Assembly: GCA_001464935.1 (NCBI GenBank)
Contig: LNEL01000021.1
Location: forward strand, 1 to 46,057
Direction of reading: 5' to 3'
From: Gammaproteobacteria bacterium Ga0077536
GTDB taxonomy: Bacteria > Pseudomonadota > Gammaproteobacteria > Ga0077536
DNA length: 46,057 nucleotides
The notes beneath the pieces are model-generated. The model saw only the letters and a list, made by a program, of their open reading frames with translations. It made no database searches and was not told where the DNA came from. This document shows, piece after piece, positions 25,585-34,797 of this stretch. A program made the position numbers and the translations under genes. Every line of letters begins with the position of its first letter. The stretch's first letter is position 1.

Positions 25585-26673
25585 TCAAATTGAATTATGG
25601 GGACGGGCGAGGTACTCGTGGGATTGCATTTCCGACAGCCTGCTGACGGTCCGCCTGAACGCGGCGGCCAGGCGCTGGCCACGGTAGAGGCCGTCCGGTG
25701 GCGCGTCGGCGCTCAGCAGCAGATTGACGTTGCGGTCGTAGAGTTCGTCGAGCAGGTTGATGAAGCGGCGGGTGGCGTCGTTCTGGTCTTCACCGAGCAG
25801 CGGCACGCCACTGAGAATCAGCGTGTGGAAGCAGCGGCCCAGTTCGATGTAGTCGACCGTCCCGCGCGGCCCGCCGCAAAGCGCGTCGAACGTCACCCAC
25901 AGCACGCCGTCATGGCAACCCAGCACCGGCAGCGGGCGGCCTTCGAGATCGTAATGCGCGGGTACCGCCTGCGTCGTCGTCAGCGCCTCGAACTGCGCGG
26001 CGAGCGCGGCGCGCGCGGCGCAGTCGTCCGGCACGTAGTACACGGCCGCCTGTTCGAGCGTCCGCAGCCGGTAGTCGACGCCGCCCGCCAGTTCCAGCAC
26101 CGTCAGCCGGTCCTTCAGCAACTGGATGGCCGGCAGGAAGCGTTCGCGTTGCAGGCCGCCCCGGTAGAGGTTGTCGGGCACGTCGTTCGACGTCGTCACG
26201 AGGATCACGCCGCGATCGAACAGCGCCTGCAGCAGCCGCGCGAGCAACATCGCATCGGTGATATCGGTGACGTGGAACTCGTCGAGACACAGCACCTTCA
26301 TCGTGCTCGCCCATTTCTTCGCGATCACCTGGAGGGGATCCTGCACCTGCGGCAGCGCCTTCAATTCGGCATGGACGTCGCGCATGAACGAGTGAAAGTG
26401 CTGACGGCGACGCATCGCCTCGGGCAGACAGTCGAAGAACATGTCGACGAGCAGCGTCTTGCCGCGCCCGACCGAGCCCCAGAGATAGAGCCCCTTCGGC
26501 GCGTCCTGCGCCGGCGCGGCGCTGCCCCACTGCCACCAGCGGCGGGTCGCGGCCGGGGGCGCGATCAACCGCTGATGGATCGCCTCGAGATGCTCGGCTG
26601 CACGCCGTTGGGCGGGATCGGCCGCGAAACCCGGACGCGCCAGCTGGCGTTCATAGCGCGCGAGCGGCGTCAT
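25585..26673 (-). CDS. zapE: Cell division protein ZapE (AFG1-like ATPase)
   Basis: 362-residue P-loop ATPase associated with the Z-ring under stress. Walker A is GSVGRGKT (Lys72) within GLYLWGSVGRGKTLLVD; Walker B is VLCLDEFHVTD; TSNDVPDNLYR and AHYDLEGR are typical of the ZapE/AFG1 family. Length is as expected. The end PHNSI lies in the AT-rich patch, where the stop is TGA at 25585-25587. It is divergent, 156 bases, from the phosphatase gene at 26830. The product is cytoplasmic and membrane-associated in E. coli. Confidence 0.93.
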   Translation of the reverse strand: MTPLARYERQLARPGFAADPAQRRAAEHLEAIHQRLIAPPAATRRWWQWGSAAPAQDAPKGLYLWGSVGRGKTLLVDMFFDCLPEAMRRRQHFHSFMRDVHAELKALPQVQDPLQVIAKKWASTMKVLCLDEFHVTDITDAMLLARLLQALFDRGVILVTTSNDVPDNLYRGGLQRERFLPAIQLLKDRLTVLELAGGVDYRLRTLEQAAVYYVPDDCAARAALAAQFEALTTTQAVPAHYDLEGRPLPVLGCHDGVLWVTFDALCGGPRGTVDYIELGRCFHTLILSGVPLLGEDQNDATRRFINLLDELYDRNVNLLLSADAPPDGLYRGQRLAAAFRRTVSRLSEMQSHEYLARPHNSI

Positions 26674-26829
26674 GCGGACGAACTTTCGTCACGGACAGGT
26701 GGGCGGGAAATTGTGTACGGCACAGCGGCCGGATGATAACCCGCGAGGCGCTTGCCGCGAACTCCGGACGGCGCCGTGCGCGCCTGCTGCCACTGGCCAG
26801 AGCGGCCGTGCGGCAGGCATGCTGCGGCC

Positions 26830-28977
26830 ATGTCCCGTGCCCGCCTGTCGATACGCTGGAAGATCCTCGCGCTGCTCGGCGCCATCGCGCTCGGCCCCCT
26901 GTTGTTCATCGCGTGGACCGATCTCCGCACGATCGCCGAGCTCGGCTCCGCGCTTGCCGGCCAGTCCGCGCAGTCCCTGAGTGCGCAGACGCGCGCGAAC
27001 CTGCTGCAGATTGCCGACAGTCAGGCCCAGACGATTCAGCGCCAGCGCGAAGTCGTCGAACTGCTGGTCCGCCTGCAGGCGCGCGAAGTCGAGCAGGTGC
27101 TGGCCAGTCGGCCCCGGGGCGCGGCACCGCTGCTGTGGGCCGAAACGCTGGACGCGACGGCCGCCGACGCCAGCCCCAAGGACACGCCGACTCGTTATTT
27201 CCGGCAGCTCGACGAGACGCGACAGCAGCCGTTGCGGCTGTCGCTGTCCTCGGTGGCGGTGCATCTCGCGCCAGGCGTGTCGCGCGAGAGCATGGCAGCC
27301 GACGCGCAACGCCTCACCAGCCTCACGCCGCTGTTGCGCGAGTTGCATGCGGACCATGAGTCACTGCTGTACTGGCAGTACGTCGCCCTCGAGAACGGGG
27401 TGCACGCGAGCTACCCGGGTCACGGCGGATATCCGGCGAACTTCGACCCGCGCACGCGGATCTGGTACACGCGTCAGCGCGCACGGCACGCGATGGACTG
27501 GTCGCCACCGCACACGGATGTCAGCACACGGCTCGCGATGGTCTCCGCGACGATGCCGTTGTTCGATCGCCATGGCGGGTTCGCTGGCGTCACGGGCATC
27601 GACGTGCGCGTCACCCAGCTGCTGAAATCCCTGCGTTTGCCCCGCCATATCGGCGCCGCCAGCCAGGTGCTGGTGACCGCGCTCCCGACCGACCCGGCCG
27701 CCGACGGCGAGCTGCACGTCGTCGCCCGCAACGATCATCTCGACACGGGTGCCGATTGGGAGGAACCGCGCGACGTCGAAGCGCTGCGGCTCGATCGCGC
27801 GTTCGATCTCGAGCGGCTCGTCGGCGACATGCGCGCCGGCACCAATGGCATGCGCACCGTCAGCCTGCGCGGCGAAGCGCACTACTGCGTGTACCGGCAA
27901 ATTGGCGATGACGGCCTCTACCTCGTCTTTCTGGTGGCGACACGCGCCGCGACGCGTCCCGCCCAGGAAGCTGCCGATTACGCGCTGACGACCACGCGCC
28001 GCCAACAGGACGCGCTGCTGCTGATCGCCTGCGCCGTTGCCATTCTCGTCGGTCTGCTGTCGATCTACGCGTCGCGCGCGATCACGGGACCCATCTCCGC
28101 GCTCGAACGCGCGGTCAGCGCGGTGGCCGACGGCGATTTCTCGAGCCGCGTCGACATCTCGAGCGGCGACGAACTCGAAACGCTGGGCGACTCGTTCAAC
28201 ACGATGATCCCGCGGCTCGAAGCGCATACCCGTGTGCAGGAATCGCTCGCGCTCGCGCGCGAGGTCCAGCAGCAACTGCTGCCGCGCCAGGCGCCGTCAT
28301 TTGGCGGCCTCGACGTGGCCGGCCTCAGTCTCTATTGCGACGAAACCGGTGGCGATTATTTCGATTTCCTCGACCTGCGCGACGCCGGACGCCAGACGCT
28401 GGGCGCCGTCATCGGCGACGTATCGGGGCACGGCGTCGCCGCCGCGCTGCTGATGGCCACGGCCCGCGCGCTGCTCCACGGCAGCATCACGCCGGACGTG
28501 ACGCCCGCCAGCATCATGACGCATCTCAACCGTCATCTCGCCGCCGACGTCCGGCCCGGACATTTCATGACACTGTTCGCCCTGTTCATCGATGTCGAGC
28601 GCCAGGAATTCGTGTGCTCGAGTGCCGGCCACGACCCGGCGTTGTGGTGGCAGGATGCGCAGCAGGCCATCGGCGAGCTGAGCGGTGAGGACATTCCGCT
28701 CGCGATCGATCGCGCCTGGCAGTTTCACGATTCGCCGAGCGCTGCATTCGGTGTCGGGGACGTGGTGCTGCTGGCCACTGACGGCCTGTGGGAAACCCGG
28801 ACCGACGGCGGCGAGCGCTTCGGCAAGACGCGCCTGCGGGCGCTGTTGCGCGAACATCACGCGCGACCGGCGCAGGACATTGCACAGGCGGTGCTCGATG
28901 CGCTGGCAGCCTTCCGCGGGCCTTCCGCCCAGCACGACGATGTGACGGTGGTCGTCATCCGCGCCGTCGAACACTGA
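26830..28977 (+). CDS. Membrane sensor PP2C-type (RsbU/SpoIIE) phosphatase
   Basis: A 715-residue inner-membrane protein. TM1 lies at about 9-28 and a periplasmic sensor of about 360 residues follows (cache-like: WYTRQRARHAMDWSPPHTDV, then GVTGIDVRV). TM2 is at about 395-415, a HAMP domain spans 417-470, and a SpoIIE/PP2C catalytic domain ends the protein. Metal and catalytic motifs are GGDYFDF (Asp509), GDVSGHG (Asp530) and HDDVTVV (702-708). Such proteins dephosphorylate an anti-anti-sigma or similar phosphoprotein in response to an external ligand. No anti-sigma partner is nearby. The ATG at 26830 starts just before TM1; the in-frame TTG at 26752 would add a non-coding-looking tail. Confidence 0.9.
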   Translation: MSRARLSIRWKILALLGAIALGPLLFIAWTDLRTIAELGSALAGQSAQSLSAQTRANLLQIADSQAQTIQRQREVVELLVRLQAREVEQVLASRPRGAAPLLWAETLDATAADASPKDTPTRYFRQLDETRQQPLRLSLSSVAVHLAPGVSRESMAADAQRLTSLTPLLRELHADHESLLYWQYVALENGVHASYPGHGGYPANFDPRTRIWYTRQRARHAMDWSPPHTDVSTRLAMVSATMPLFDRHGGFAGVTGIDVRVTQLLKSLRLPRHIGAASQVLVTALPTDPAADGELHVVARNDHLDTGADWEEPRDVEALRLDRAFDLERLVGDMRAGTNGMRTVSLRGEAHYCVYRQIGDDGLYLVFLVATRAATRPAQEAADYALTTTRRQQDALLLIACAVAILVGLLSIYASRAITGPISALERAVSAVADGDFSSRVDISSGDELETLGDSFNTMIPRLEAHTRVQESLALAREVQQQLLPRQAPSFGGLDVAGLSLYCDETGGDYFDFLDLRDAGRQTLGAVIGDVSGHGVAAALLMATARALLHGSITPDVTPASIMTHLNRHLAADVRPGHFMTLFALFIDVERQEFVCSSAGHDPALWWQDAQQAIGELSGEDIPLAIDRAWQFHDSPSAAFGVGDVVLLATDGLWETRTDGGERFGKTRLRALLREHHARPAQDIAQAVLDALAAFRGPSAQHDDVTVVVIRAVEH

Positions 28978-29017
28978 GCGGACGGGCGGGTGGGTTGCGC
29001 GCTGGCAGCCGCGCGTT

Positions 29018-30109
29018 TCAGAACAGCGTCATCTGCGCGCCGTCGCGCGGTGGCGGGCGAAAATGACCGGTCGACAAGGCATGAGTGCTGCGTCCGAGTC
29101 CGAGCCGGGCACAGGCCTTCTGGAAACGTGCCTTGATGATTTGCGCGAACACCCCGGTTCCGGACATGCGGGTGCCGAACTCGGCATCGTTCAGACGGCC
29201 ACCTCGCAGATCGCGAATCAGCGACAGCACATGCGACGCTTTCAGCGGGTAGTGCTGCGCAAGCCACGCCTGGAACAGCGGATTGACCTCGCGCGGCAGG
29301 CGCACCATCACGTAGCCGGCGTGCTGGCTGCCAGTCTCGGCCACTGCCTGGAGGATCGCTTCGAGTTCGCTGTCGTTCAGCGCCGGGATGATTGGCGCGA
29401 TCATCACACCGCAGCGCACGCCCGCCGCCGCCAGTGCGCGCAGGGTGGCAAGCCGGCGGCGTGGTGACGCCGCGCGCGGCTCGAGTCTACGCGCGAGCGT
29501 GGTGTCCAGCGTCGTGATCGAGATGAAGACCTGCACCGCGTCGACGTCGGCCAATGGTCGCAGCAGATCGATATCGCGCTCGACGAGGGCCGATTTCGTG
29601 ACGATGCTGACCGGATGCCGCGTCGCCGAGAGCACGGCGAGGATGTCGCGCGTGATGCGCAAATCGCGCTCGATTGGCTGATAGGCGTCGGTGTTCGCAC
29701 CGAGCATGATCGGCGTGGGACGGTAGCCTGGCGCCGACAGCTCCCGGCGCAGGACTGCCGCAGCGTCCGCCTTCGCGAACAGGCGACTCTCGAAATCGAG
29801 ACCCGGCGACAAATCGAGATACGCGTGCGTCGGCCGCGCATAGCAGTACACGCAACCGTGCTCGCAGCCCCGATACGGATTGATGGTCTGTTCGAACGGC
29901 AGATCGGGTGATTGGTTGCGGCTGATGAGAGTCCGCGGGCTTTCCCAGCTGACGGTGGTGCGCAAGGTCGTCACGGCTTCGTCGCCGTCGCCCGGCCAGC
30001 CGTCGCTGACGGCTTCGCGTTGCATCTCGAGATAACGCGCATCCGGGCGGGACATGGCACCGCGACCTTTCAGCGGTGGCGGGCGATCGTTTGGCGGTTC
30101 CCGATTCAT
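29018..30109 (-). CDS. PA0069-type radical SAM protein
   Basis: 363-residue cytoplasmic iron-sulfur enzyme. The cluster motif CEHGCVYC gives Cys82, Cys86 and Cys89, which bind the 4Fe-4S and S-adenosylmethionine. The context TINPYRGCEHGCVYCYARPT and the downstream GANTDAYQPIERDLRITR are typical of the PA0069 family, related to spore-photoproduct-lyase-like proteins. The reaction is not known to me. ATG 30109 has AGGA just upstream and is preferred to ATG 30148. It is divergent from rmuC. Confidence 0.88.
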   Translation of the reverse strand: MNREPPNDRPPPLKGRGAMSRPDARYLEMQREAVSDGWPGDGDEAVTTLRTTVSWESPRTLISRNQSPDLPFEQTINPYRGCEHGCVYCYARPTHAYLDLSPGLDFESRLFAKADAAAVLRRELSAPGYRPTPIMLGANTDAYQPIERDLRITRDILAVLSATRHPVSIVTKSALVERDIDLLRPLADVDAVQVFISITTLDTTLARRLEPRAASPRRRLATLRALAAAGVRCGVMIAPIIPALNDSELEAILQAVAETGSQHAGYVMVRLPREVNPLFQAWLAQHYPLKASHVLSLIRDLRGGRLNDAEFGTRMSGTGVFAQIIKARFQKACARLGLGRSTHALSTGHFRPPPRDGAQMTLF

Positions 30110-30229
30110 GCGTCCTGCAGCGCCCTTTTCAATCGACCTCTTGAACATTGACAGCGTATCATTCCGACATGGTGTTCCGCGCCGTCTGCCTGCCCCGCGT
30201 CATGTCGTCGCCCTGCTGAAGCGCCGCCG

Positions 30230-31630
30230 ATGACCGACGCCCTTCCCGCCCTGCTCGAACTCCTGCGACAAGATGCGATCCTGCTGTTGCCGCTGGCCGG
30301 TGCGATCGCGCTGGCGCTGCTGCTGCTGACATGGCGCGCGCAGGCCCGACAGGGCGCGGCGCTGCATGCTCAGCTCGCGCTGCTGCAGGACCTGAAATCG
30401 CGTCTCGACGTGCTGACCGAACGCAGCATCGCCACGCACCAGCAAAGCGCGAGCGACGCCGTCCATCTGCGCGAGCAGGTGATCGAGCGGGGCGAGGCGC
30501 TGCGCCTGTCCATCACGCGCGAACTCGGCGAGCAGCGCACGACGCAGATGGCGCAGGCCGGCGCCCTGCGCGAACAGGTGCACGCGGCCATGGCCGACCA
30601 CCGCGCGGCCTTCGAACAGCGCCAGACGGAAAGCACCCAGCGCCTGGCCGAGGGCCTGCAACAGGGGTTTCTCAGTGTGCAGCGACAGGTGGCCGAAGCC
30701 CTGCAGCGCAGCTCGACGGAGCTTGGGCAGCGCGTCGAAGCCCTGACGCGCTCGACCGACGAGCGCCTGCGGGAGATCGCGGGACAGGTCGACCGCCGGC
30801 TCGCCGATGGATTCGAGAAGACCACGGCCACCTTCACCGATGTGCTCAAGCGCCTCGCGCTGATCGACGAGGCGCAGAAGAAAATCACGGCGCTGTCCGG
30901 CGAAGTCGTGAGCCTGCAGCAGGTGCTCGCCGACAAGCGCTCGCGCGGCGCCTTCGGCGAGGTCCAGCTGGCAGCCCTCGTGCGCAACGTGATGCCGGAA
31001 GCGAGCTTCAGCCTGCAGCATCCGTTGCCGAACGGCAAAATCGCCGACTGTGCGTTGTTCCTGCCTGCGCCGACCGGCACGCTCGCGGTCGACGCCAAGT
31101 TCCCGCTCGAAGCCTGGCGGCGCATGACCGATCTCGCGCTCGGCGATCTCGACCGCCGGCAGGCCGAGCGACAGTTCAAGGTCGACATCCGCAAACACAT
31201 CCGCGACATCGCGTCGAAGTACATCGTCCCGAACGTGACCGCCGACGGCGCCATCATGTTCATTCCCGCCGAGGCCGTGTTCGCGGAAATCCAGGGCCAT
31301 CACCCCGATCTGGTCGATGAGGCCCACGCGGCGCGCGTGTGGCTGGTGTCGCCGACGACGCTGTGGGCGGTGCTGACCACGGCCTGCGCCGTGCTCAAGG
31401 ACGCCGCCACGCGCGAGCAGGTCGACATCATCCAGCACCACCTCGGCCATCTGGGCAAGGATTTCCAGCGGTTTCGCGAGCGCATGGACCAGTTGGCCCG
31501 GCACATCGAGCAGGCGCACGACGACGTGCAGAAGGTCAATGTCTCCGCGCGCCGCATTGCAGACCGGTTCGACAAGATCGAGCGCGTCGAACTGGAACCT
31601 CCGGCCACGCCCGGACTCGAAACCGACTGA
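30230..31630 (+). CDS. rmuC: DNA recombination protein RmuC
   Basis: 466 residues. A membrane anchor lies at about 12-34 (AILLLPLAGAIALALLLLTW). A long coiled-coil rich in Gln/Glu/Arg runs from about 40 to 220. The conserved RmuC nuclease-like core follows (KRSRGAFGEVQL, VDAKFPLEAW, IMFIPAEAVFAEI, LVSPTTLWAVL). RmuC limits recombination between inverted repeats. Length and order are normal. The start ATG follows GCCGCCG, with only a weak ribosome site. Confidence 0.95.
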   Translation: MTDALPALLELLRQDAILLLPLAGAIALALLLLTWRAQARQGAALHAQLALLQDLKSRLDVLTERSIATHQQSASDAVHLREQVIERGEALRLSITRELGEQRTTQMAQAGALREQVHAAMADHRAAFEQRQTESTQRLAEGLQQGFLSVQRQVAEALQRSSTELGQRVEALTRSTDERLREIAGQVDRRLADGFEKTTATFTDVLKRLALIDEAQKKITALSGEVVSLQQVLADKRSRGAFGEVQLAALVRNVMPEASFSLQHPLPNGKIADCALFLPAPTGTLAVDAKFPLEAWRRMTDLALGDLDRRQAERQFKVDIRKHIRDIASKYIVPNVTADGAIMFIPAEAVFAEIQGHHPDLVDEAHAARVWLVSPTTLWAVLTTACAVLKDAATREQVDIIQHHLGHLGKDFQRFRERMDQLARHIEQAHDDVQKVNVSARRIADRFDKIERVELEPPATPGLETD

Positions 31631-31715
31631 TGAACACCGATTCTGCGGACGAACGCACAACTTCCAGCCGCGATGGGGGTAAAGTGGCGGCCGCTGACTT
31701 CAGTTGACGAGGACG

Positions 31716-32552
31716 ATGGTCGACACCCCCGACATGGATTCGCTGCAAGCCCTGATATTCGACGTGGACGGCACGCTGGCCGACACCGAAGAACTCCACC
31801 GCCAGGCCTTCAACCTGGTCTTTTCCGAATACTCGATCCCGTGGCGCTGGAGTCCCCGGCTCTACGAGCGCCTGCTCGCGATCTCCGGCGGCCGGGAGCG
31901 CATCGATTTCTACATGCGCGAACTGCTCGCGAAGGGCCCTGGTGAAATTCTGACCCCAGACCTGATCAGGGAAATTCACGGGCGCAAGACCGCCATTTAC
32001 GGCGAACTGATCCGCGCCGGGCATCTGAAGCTGCGGCCGGGCGTCGCGCGGCTGCTCGATGAGGCCCGGGCCGCCGGTCTCACGCTCGCGCTCGCGACGA
32101 GTTCAGCCCGCCGCAATCTCGACACGCTGCTCGACATGAACCTGCCGGCCGACTGGCGGGACTGGTTCGCCGCGATTGAAACCTGCGACAGCGTGCCGGA
32201 GAAAAAGCCTTCGCCGGCCGTCTATCTCGCCGTGCTGCGGGCCATCGGCTTGCCGGCCGCCCATTGCGTCGCATTCGAAGACACACTGAACGGGCTGAAG
32301 TCGGCCCGCGCGGCGGGCCTCGCCACGGTCATCACCACGCATCGCTATACCCGCGCGCGCGCTTTCCCGGGTGCGGCCCTGGTGACCGATGGCCTCGGCG
32401 AACCGGAGGCCCCGTGCAGGATCGTCAGCGGCGAACTCGGCAAGCATGACTACGTGACGCTTGCCGGCTTGCGCAGACTGCTCGCGGCCCCGCTCCGCGA
32501 GCCGCGCCGGACTGGCAGCGCGGCCCTGCATCACGACGCGATCGCGGGCTGA
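31716..32552 (+). CDS. CbbY-like HAD phosphatase
   Basis: 278 residues, cytoplasmic, HAD subfamily with a helical cap. Nucleophile and acid are Asp16 and Asp18 in FDVDGTLADTEELHRQAFN. ATSSARRN holds the motif II Ser/Thr, EKKPSPAVYL the Lys, and FEDTLNGLKSARAAG the Asp pair. The N-terminal DVDGTLADTEELHRQAFN and cap sequence W.WSPRLYERLLAISGGRERI follow CbbY, the xylulose-1,5-bisphosphatase of the Calvin cycle; no other cbb gene is in the window, so a general sugar-phosphate role is possible. ATG 31716 has GAGG just upstream. It ends 7 bases before the convergent degQ stop. Confidence 0.85.
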   Translation: MVDTPDMDSLQALIFDVDGTLADTEELHRQAFNLVFSEYSIPWRWSPRLYERLLAISGGRERIDFYMRELLAKGPGEILTPDLIREIHGRKTAIYGELIRAGHLKLRPGVARLLDEARAAGLTLALATSSARRNLDTLLDMNLPADWRDWFAAIETCDSVPEKKPSPAVYLAVLRAIGLPAAHCVAFEDTLNGLKSARAAGLATVITTHRYTRARAFPGAALVTDGLGEPEAPCRIVSGELGKHDYVTLAGLRRLLAAPLREPRRTGSAALHHDAIAG

Positions 32553-32559
32553 CGGAGCC

Positions 32560-33978
32560 TTACCTGATGACGAGGTAAGCCGAGCGGTTGCCGCGCAGGA
32601 CGCCAAGCAGCAGCGCTCCCTTGACCTGCCCGACCAGCCCCAGGAACGACGGTAGATCCTCGATCTGCGTGCGATTGACCGAGGTGATCACGTCGCCCTC
32701 GCGCAGGCCGGCCGCCCACGCCGGTGTGCCGGTCGACACCTCGAAGACCATGATGCCGGCGACCTGCCCGTAATAGGCCGAGTTCTGCGGGATCTCACCG
32801 AGACTGACGCCGGCCAGCCGCTCGTTTTTGATCCCGCCCGCCGATTTGCTCGCCGTGCGCCCGGCGATCACGGAGCTGAGCGTCAGACGACGGCCATCGC
32901 GCAACACGTCGAGTTTCATCGTATCTCCGACCCGCAGCAGACCAACGCGATTGCGCAAATCGGATGCGTCCCGCACCGGCTTGCCGTTCGCCGCGGTGAC
33001 CACGTCGCCGGGCTTCAATCCCGCCTTCTCGGCCGGCGATCCCGGCACGATGTTCACGAGGACAGCTCCCTGGGCGGTCTTCAGGCCGAACGCCGCCGCA
33101 AGTTCGGGATCCATGTTCTGCATTTCGGCGCCGAGGTAACCGCGGTTGACCTCGCCGAATTCCACGAGCTGCTCCATGATCTGGCGCGCCATGTTGACCG
33201 GAATCGCAAAGCCGATACCGATATTTCCGCCGCTCTGCGAATAGATCGCCGTATTGATGCCGACGAGTTCGCCGCGCAGGTTGACCAGCGCGCCGCCGGA
33301 GTTGCCCGGGTTGATCGACGCGTCGGTCTGAATGAGATCTTCGTACCCGGTGATACCGAGACCGCTGCGCGCGAGCGCGCTGATGATGCCGGACGTCACC
33401 GTCTGGCCGAGGCCGAAGGGATTGCCGATCGCGACGACGAAGTCGCCGACGCGCGCCTCGTCCGAGTTCGCGGACGGCAGGCCGACGAGGCCCGTCGCCT
33501 CGATGCGAATCACCGCGACATCGGTCTCCGGATCGGAACCCACCAGTTCGGCGGCGAACTGCCGGCCGTCGTTGAGCCGCACGTTGATCTGATCGGCGTT
33601 GGCGATCACGTGGTTGTTGGTCAGCACGAGACCGCGCTTGGCATCGATGATGACGCCTGAGCCCAGACTCTGAGTCTTGCGCTCGCGCGGCATGTTCGGC
33701 ACGTCGAAGAAGCGCCGGAAAAACGGGTCGCTGAGCAAGGGGTGCTGCTTCAGCTCGACGTGACCGGCGGTCGAGATGTTGACCACCGCCGGCGTCACCT
33801 TGTCGAGCATCGGTGCGAGGCTCGGCAACGGCGCGCCGTTGGCCATGTCCGGCAATGCAGCGGACACGGTGTGGACGAAGAGCAGACACAGGATGGCGAG
33901 CAGCGCTCGCGAGGGTCGGGAGATCGGGTGTGCGGATCGCAAGGTCAGTCTTTCCTGTGAAGTGGTTTGAACTGCCAT
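32560..33978 (-). CDS. Periplasmic serine endoprotease DegP/DegQ (HtrA) family
   Basis: 472 residues. Basic N-region and hydrophobic stretch 25-40 give a signal peptide with cleavage near VSA/AL. Trypsin-like triad: His123 (TNNHVI), Asp153 (ETDVAVI), Ser227 (GNSGGAL). Two PDZ domains follow (about 265-360 and 380-470), each with a GL.pGD.. type carboxylate loop. It degrades or refolds envelope proteins. Same strand as coq7, 48 bases behind it, so the two may be co-transcribed. DegQ fits better than DegP because the LA loop is short, but I leave the symbol open. Confidence 0.93.
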   Translation of the reverse strand: MAVQTTSQERLTLRSAHPISRPSRALLAILCLLFVHTVSAALPDMANGAPLPSLAPMLDKVTPAVVNISTAGHVELKQHPLLSDPFFRRFFDVPNMPRERKTQSLGSGVIIDAKRGLVLTNNHVIANADQINVRLNDGRQFAAELVGSDPETDVAVIRIEATGLVGLPSANSDEARVGDFVVAIGNPFGLGQTVTSGIISALARSGLGITGYEDLIQTDASINPGNSGGALVNLRGELVGINTAIYSQSGGNIGIGFAIPVNMARQIMEQLVEFGEVNRGYLGAEMQNMDPELAAAFGLKTAQGAVLVNIVPGSPAEKAGLKPGDVVTAANGKPVRDASDLRNRVGLLRVGDTMKLDVLRDGRRLTLSSVIAGRTASKSAGGIKNERLAGVSLGEIPQNSAYYGQVAGIMVFEVSTGTPAWAAGLREGDVITSVNRTQIEDLPSFLGLVGQVKGALLLGVLRGNRSAYLVIR

Positions 33979-34026
33979 TTTACGTCGCAGCTCGCTGGAC
34001 GGTGCCTGAACCGGAGCGGAGACAGG

Positions 34027-34689
34027 TCAGATGCGCGCAGCGACCGCTTTCATCACGGCGGCCTGCCCCTTCATCAGCAGGCGCAGCGGCAGCGGCAGCG
34101 GGCGGGCGCCATGGCGAACCGCGGTGACCGAGTGCCGGGCTTCGTCCCGCTGCATCTGGAGCACGATCGCCCGGCTGCGCCGGTCGGTGCGCGGTAGGGC
34201 GCCGAGATGGTCATCAAGGTGAGCAACGACCTGGCGCTCGGTCTCATCGAGAAAACCCATGCTCCAGTCGTCACCGACCGCGGCAAAGGCGGTGCCGATG
34301 GCATAGGCCCCGGCAAACCAGCACGGGTCGAGGCGGCTGGGGTGGCTGTGCAGCTCGGCCAGACGGCCTGCGCACCAGTCGAGATGGGCCAGCTCCTCGG
34401 CGCCGGCAGTCTCCAGCATCGCGCGGACCGCGGGATCGGTCGCCCACGCGGACTGGGCGCTGTAGAGGGCCTGGGCGCAGACCTCACCGGTGTGGTTGAC
34501 CCGCATCATGGCGGCCGAAAGCCGTTGATCGGCCTCGGACATCGGCACGTCAGGGAGCGGGTCGGCCGGCGACGGCACGCCGGTCGGGGGCCGTTCGCCG
34601 AGGCCTTTGACGGCGCCGTCGACGGCCATGATCAGGCGGTCGAACAGGCCGTAGTGGCGGGTTGCTCGGGAAGGATTCGCGGGCTTCAT
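34027..34689 (-). CDS. coq7: 3-demethoxyubiquinol 3-hydroxylase
   Basis: 220-residue di-iron monooxygenase carrying out the C-6 (last) hydroxylation of ubiquinone synthesis at the inner membrane. Di-iron ligands visible: Glu69 in NHTGEVCAQ, Glu99 and His102 in EELAHLDW, a second-half Glu in GFLDETERQVVAHL, and ExxH in RDEARHS. The family's N-terminal YGLFDRLI is present. The protein has a Pro-rich N-terminal spacer of about 35-50. It is divergent from rplM with a shared 108-base promoter region. Its presence shows an aerobic, ubiquinone-using cell. Confidence 0.94.
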   Translation of the reverse strand: MKPANPSRATRHYGLFDRLIMAVDGAVKGLGERPPTGVPSPADPLPDVPMSEADQRLSAAMMRVNHTGEVCAQALYSAQSAWATDPAVRAMLETAGAEELAHLDWCAGRLAELHSHPSRLDPCWFAGAYAIGTAFAAVGDDWSMGFLDETERQVVAHLDDHLGALPRTDRRSRAIVLQMQRDEARHSVTAVRHGARPLPLPLRLLMKGQAAVMKAVAARI

Positions 34690-34720
34690 AACGGCACCTC
34701 GAAATGCGAGTCAAAACAGG

Positions 34721-34748
34721 TGGATAGCAGCCCCGCCGTCGTTGACAA
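34721..34748 (-). promoter_or_regulatory. Possible promoter for coq7, overlapping that of rplM
   Basis: Minus strand: -35 TTGTCA (34748-34743), a 16-base spacer, -10 TATCCA (34726-34721), 32 bases from the coq7 ATG. The -35 shares bases with the -35 of the opposite promoter for rplM. Confidence 0.35.
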
Positions 34749-34770
34749 GCCCACACGCCATCCGTAACAT
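34742..34770 (+). promoter_or_regulatory. Sigma70 promoter of the rplM-rpsI operon
   Basis: Perfect -35 TTGACA (34742-34747), a 17-base spacer, -10 TAACAT (34765-34770). The start of transcription would fall near 34777, giving a leader of only about 20 bases. Confidence 0.7.
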
Positions 34771-34796
34771 TGCGCCTCTTTTCGAGCAGGCGCAAT
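34769..34796 (+). promoter_or_regulatory. Inverted repeat covering the rplM ribosome-binding site
   Basis: Arms ATTGCGCC (34769-34776) and GGCGCAAT (34789-34796), 8 bp perfect, 12-base loop. The right arm holds the end of GAGCAGG, the only ribosome site candidate for rplM, and stops one base before the ATG. If transcription starts at 34777 the left arm would not be in the RNA, so it would act as DNA or only in longer transcripts. Confidence 0.45.
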
Positions 34797-34797
34797 C

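Noticed and set aside
30148..30176. TTGACA at 30148 as a promoter for rmuC
   Set aside because: No acceptable -10 lies at 16-18 bases (GGTGTT at 17).
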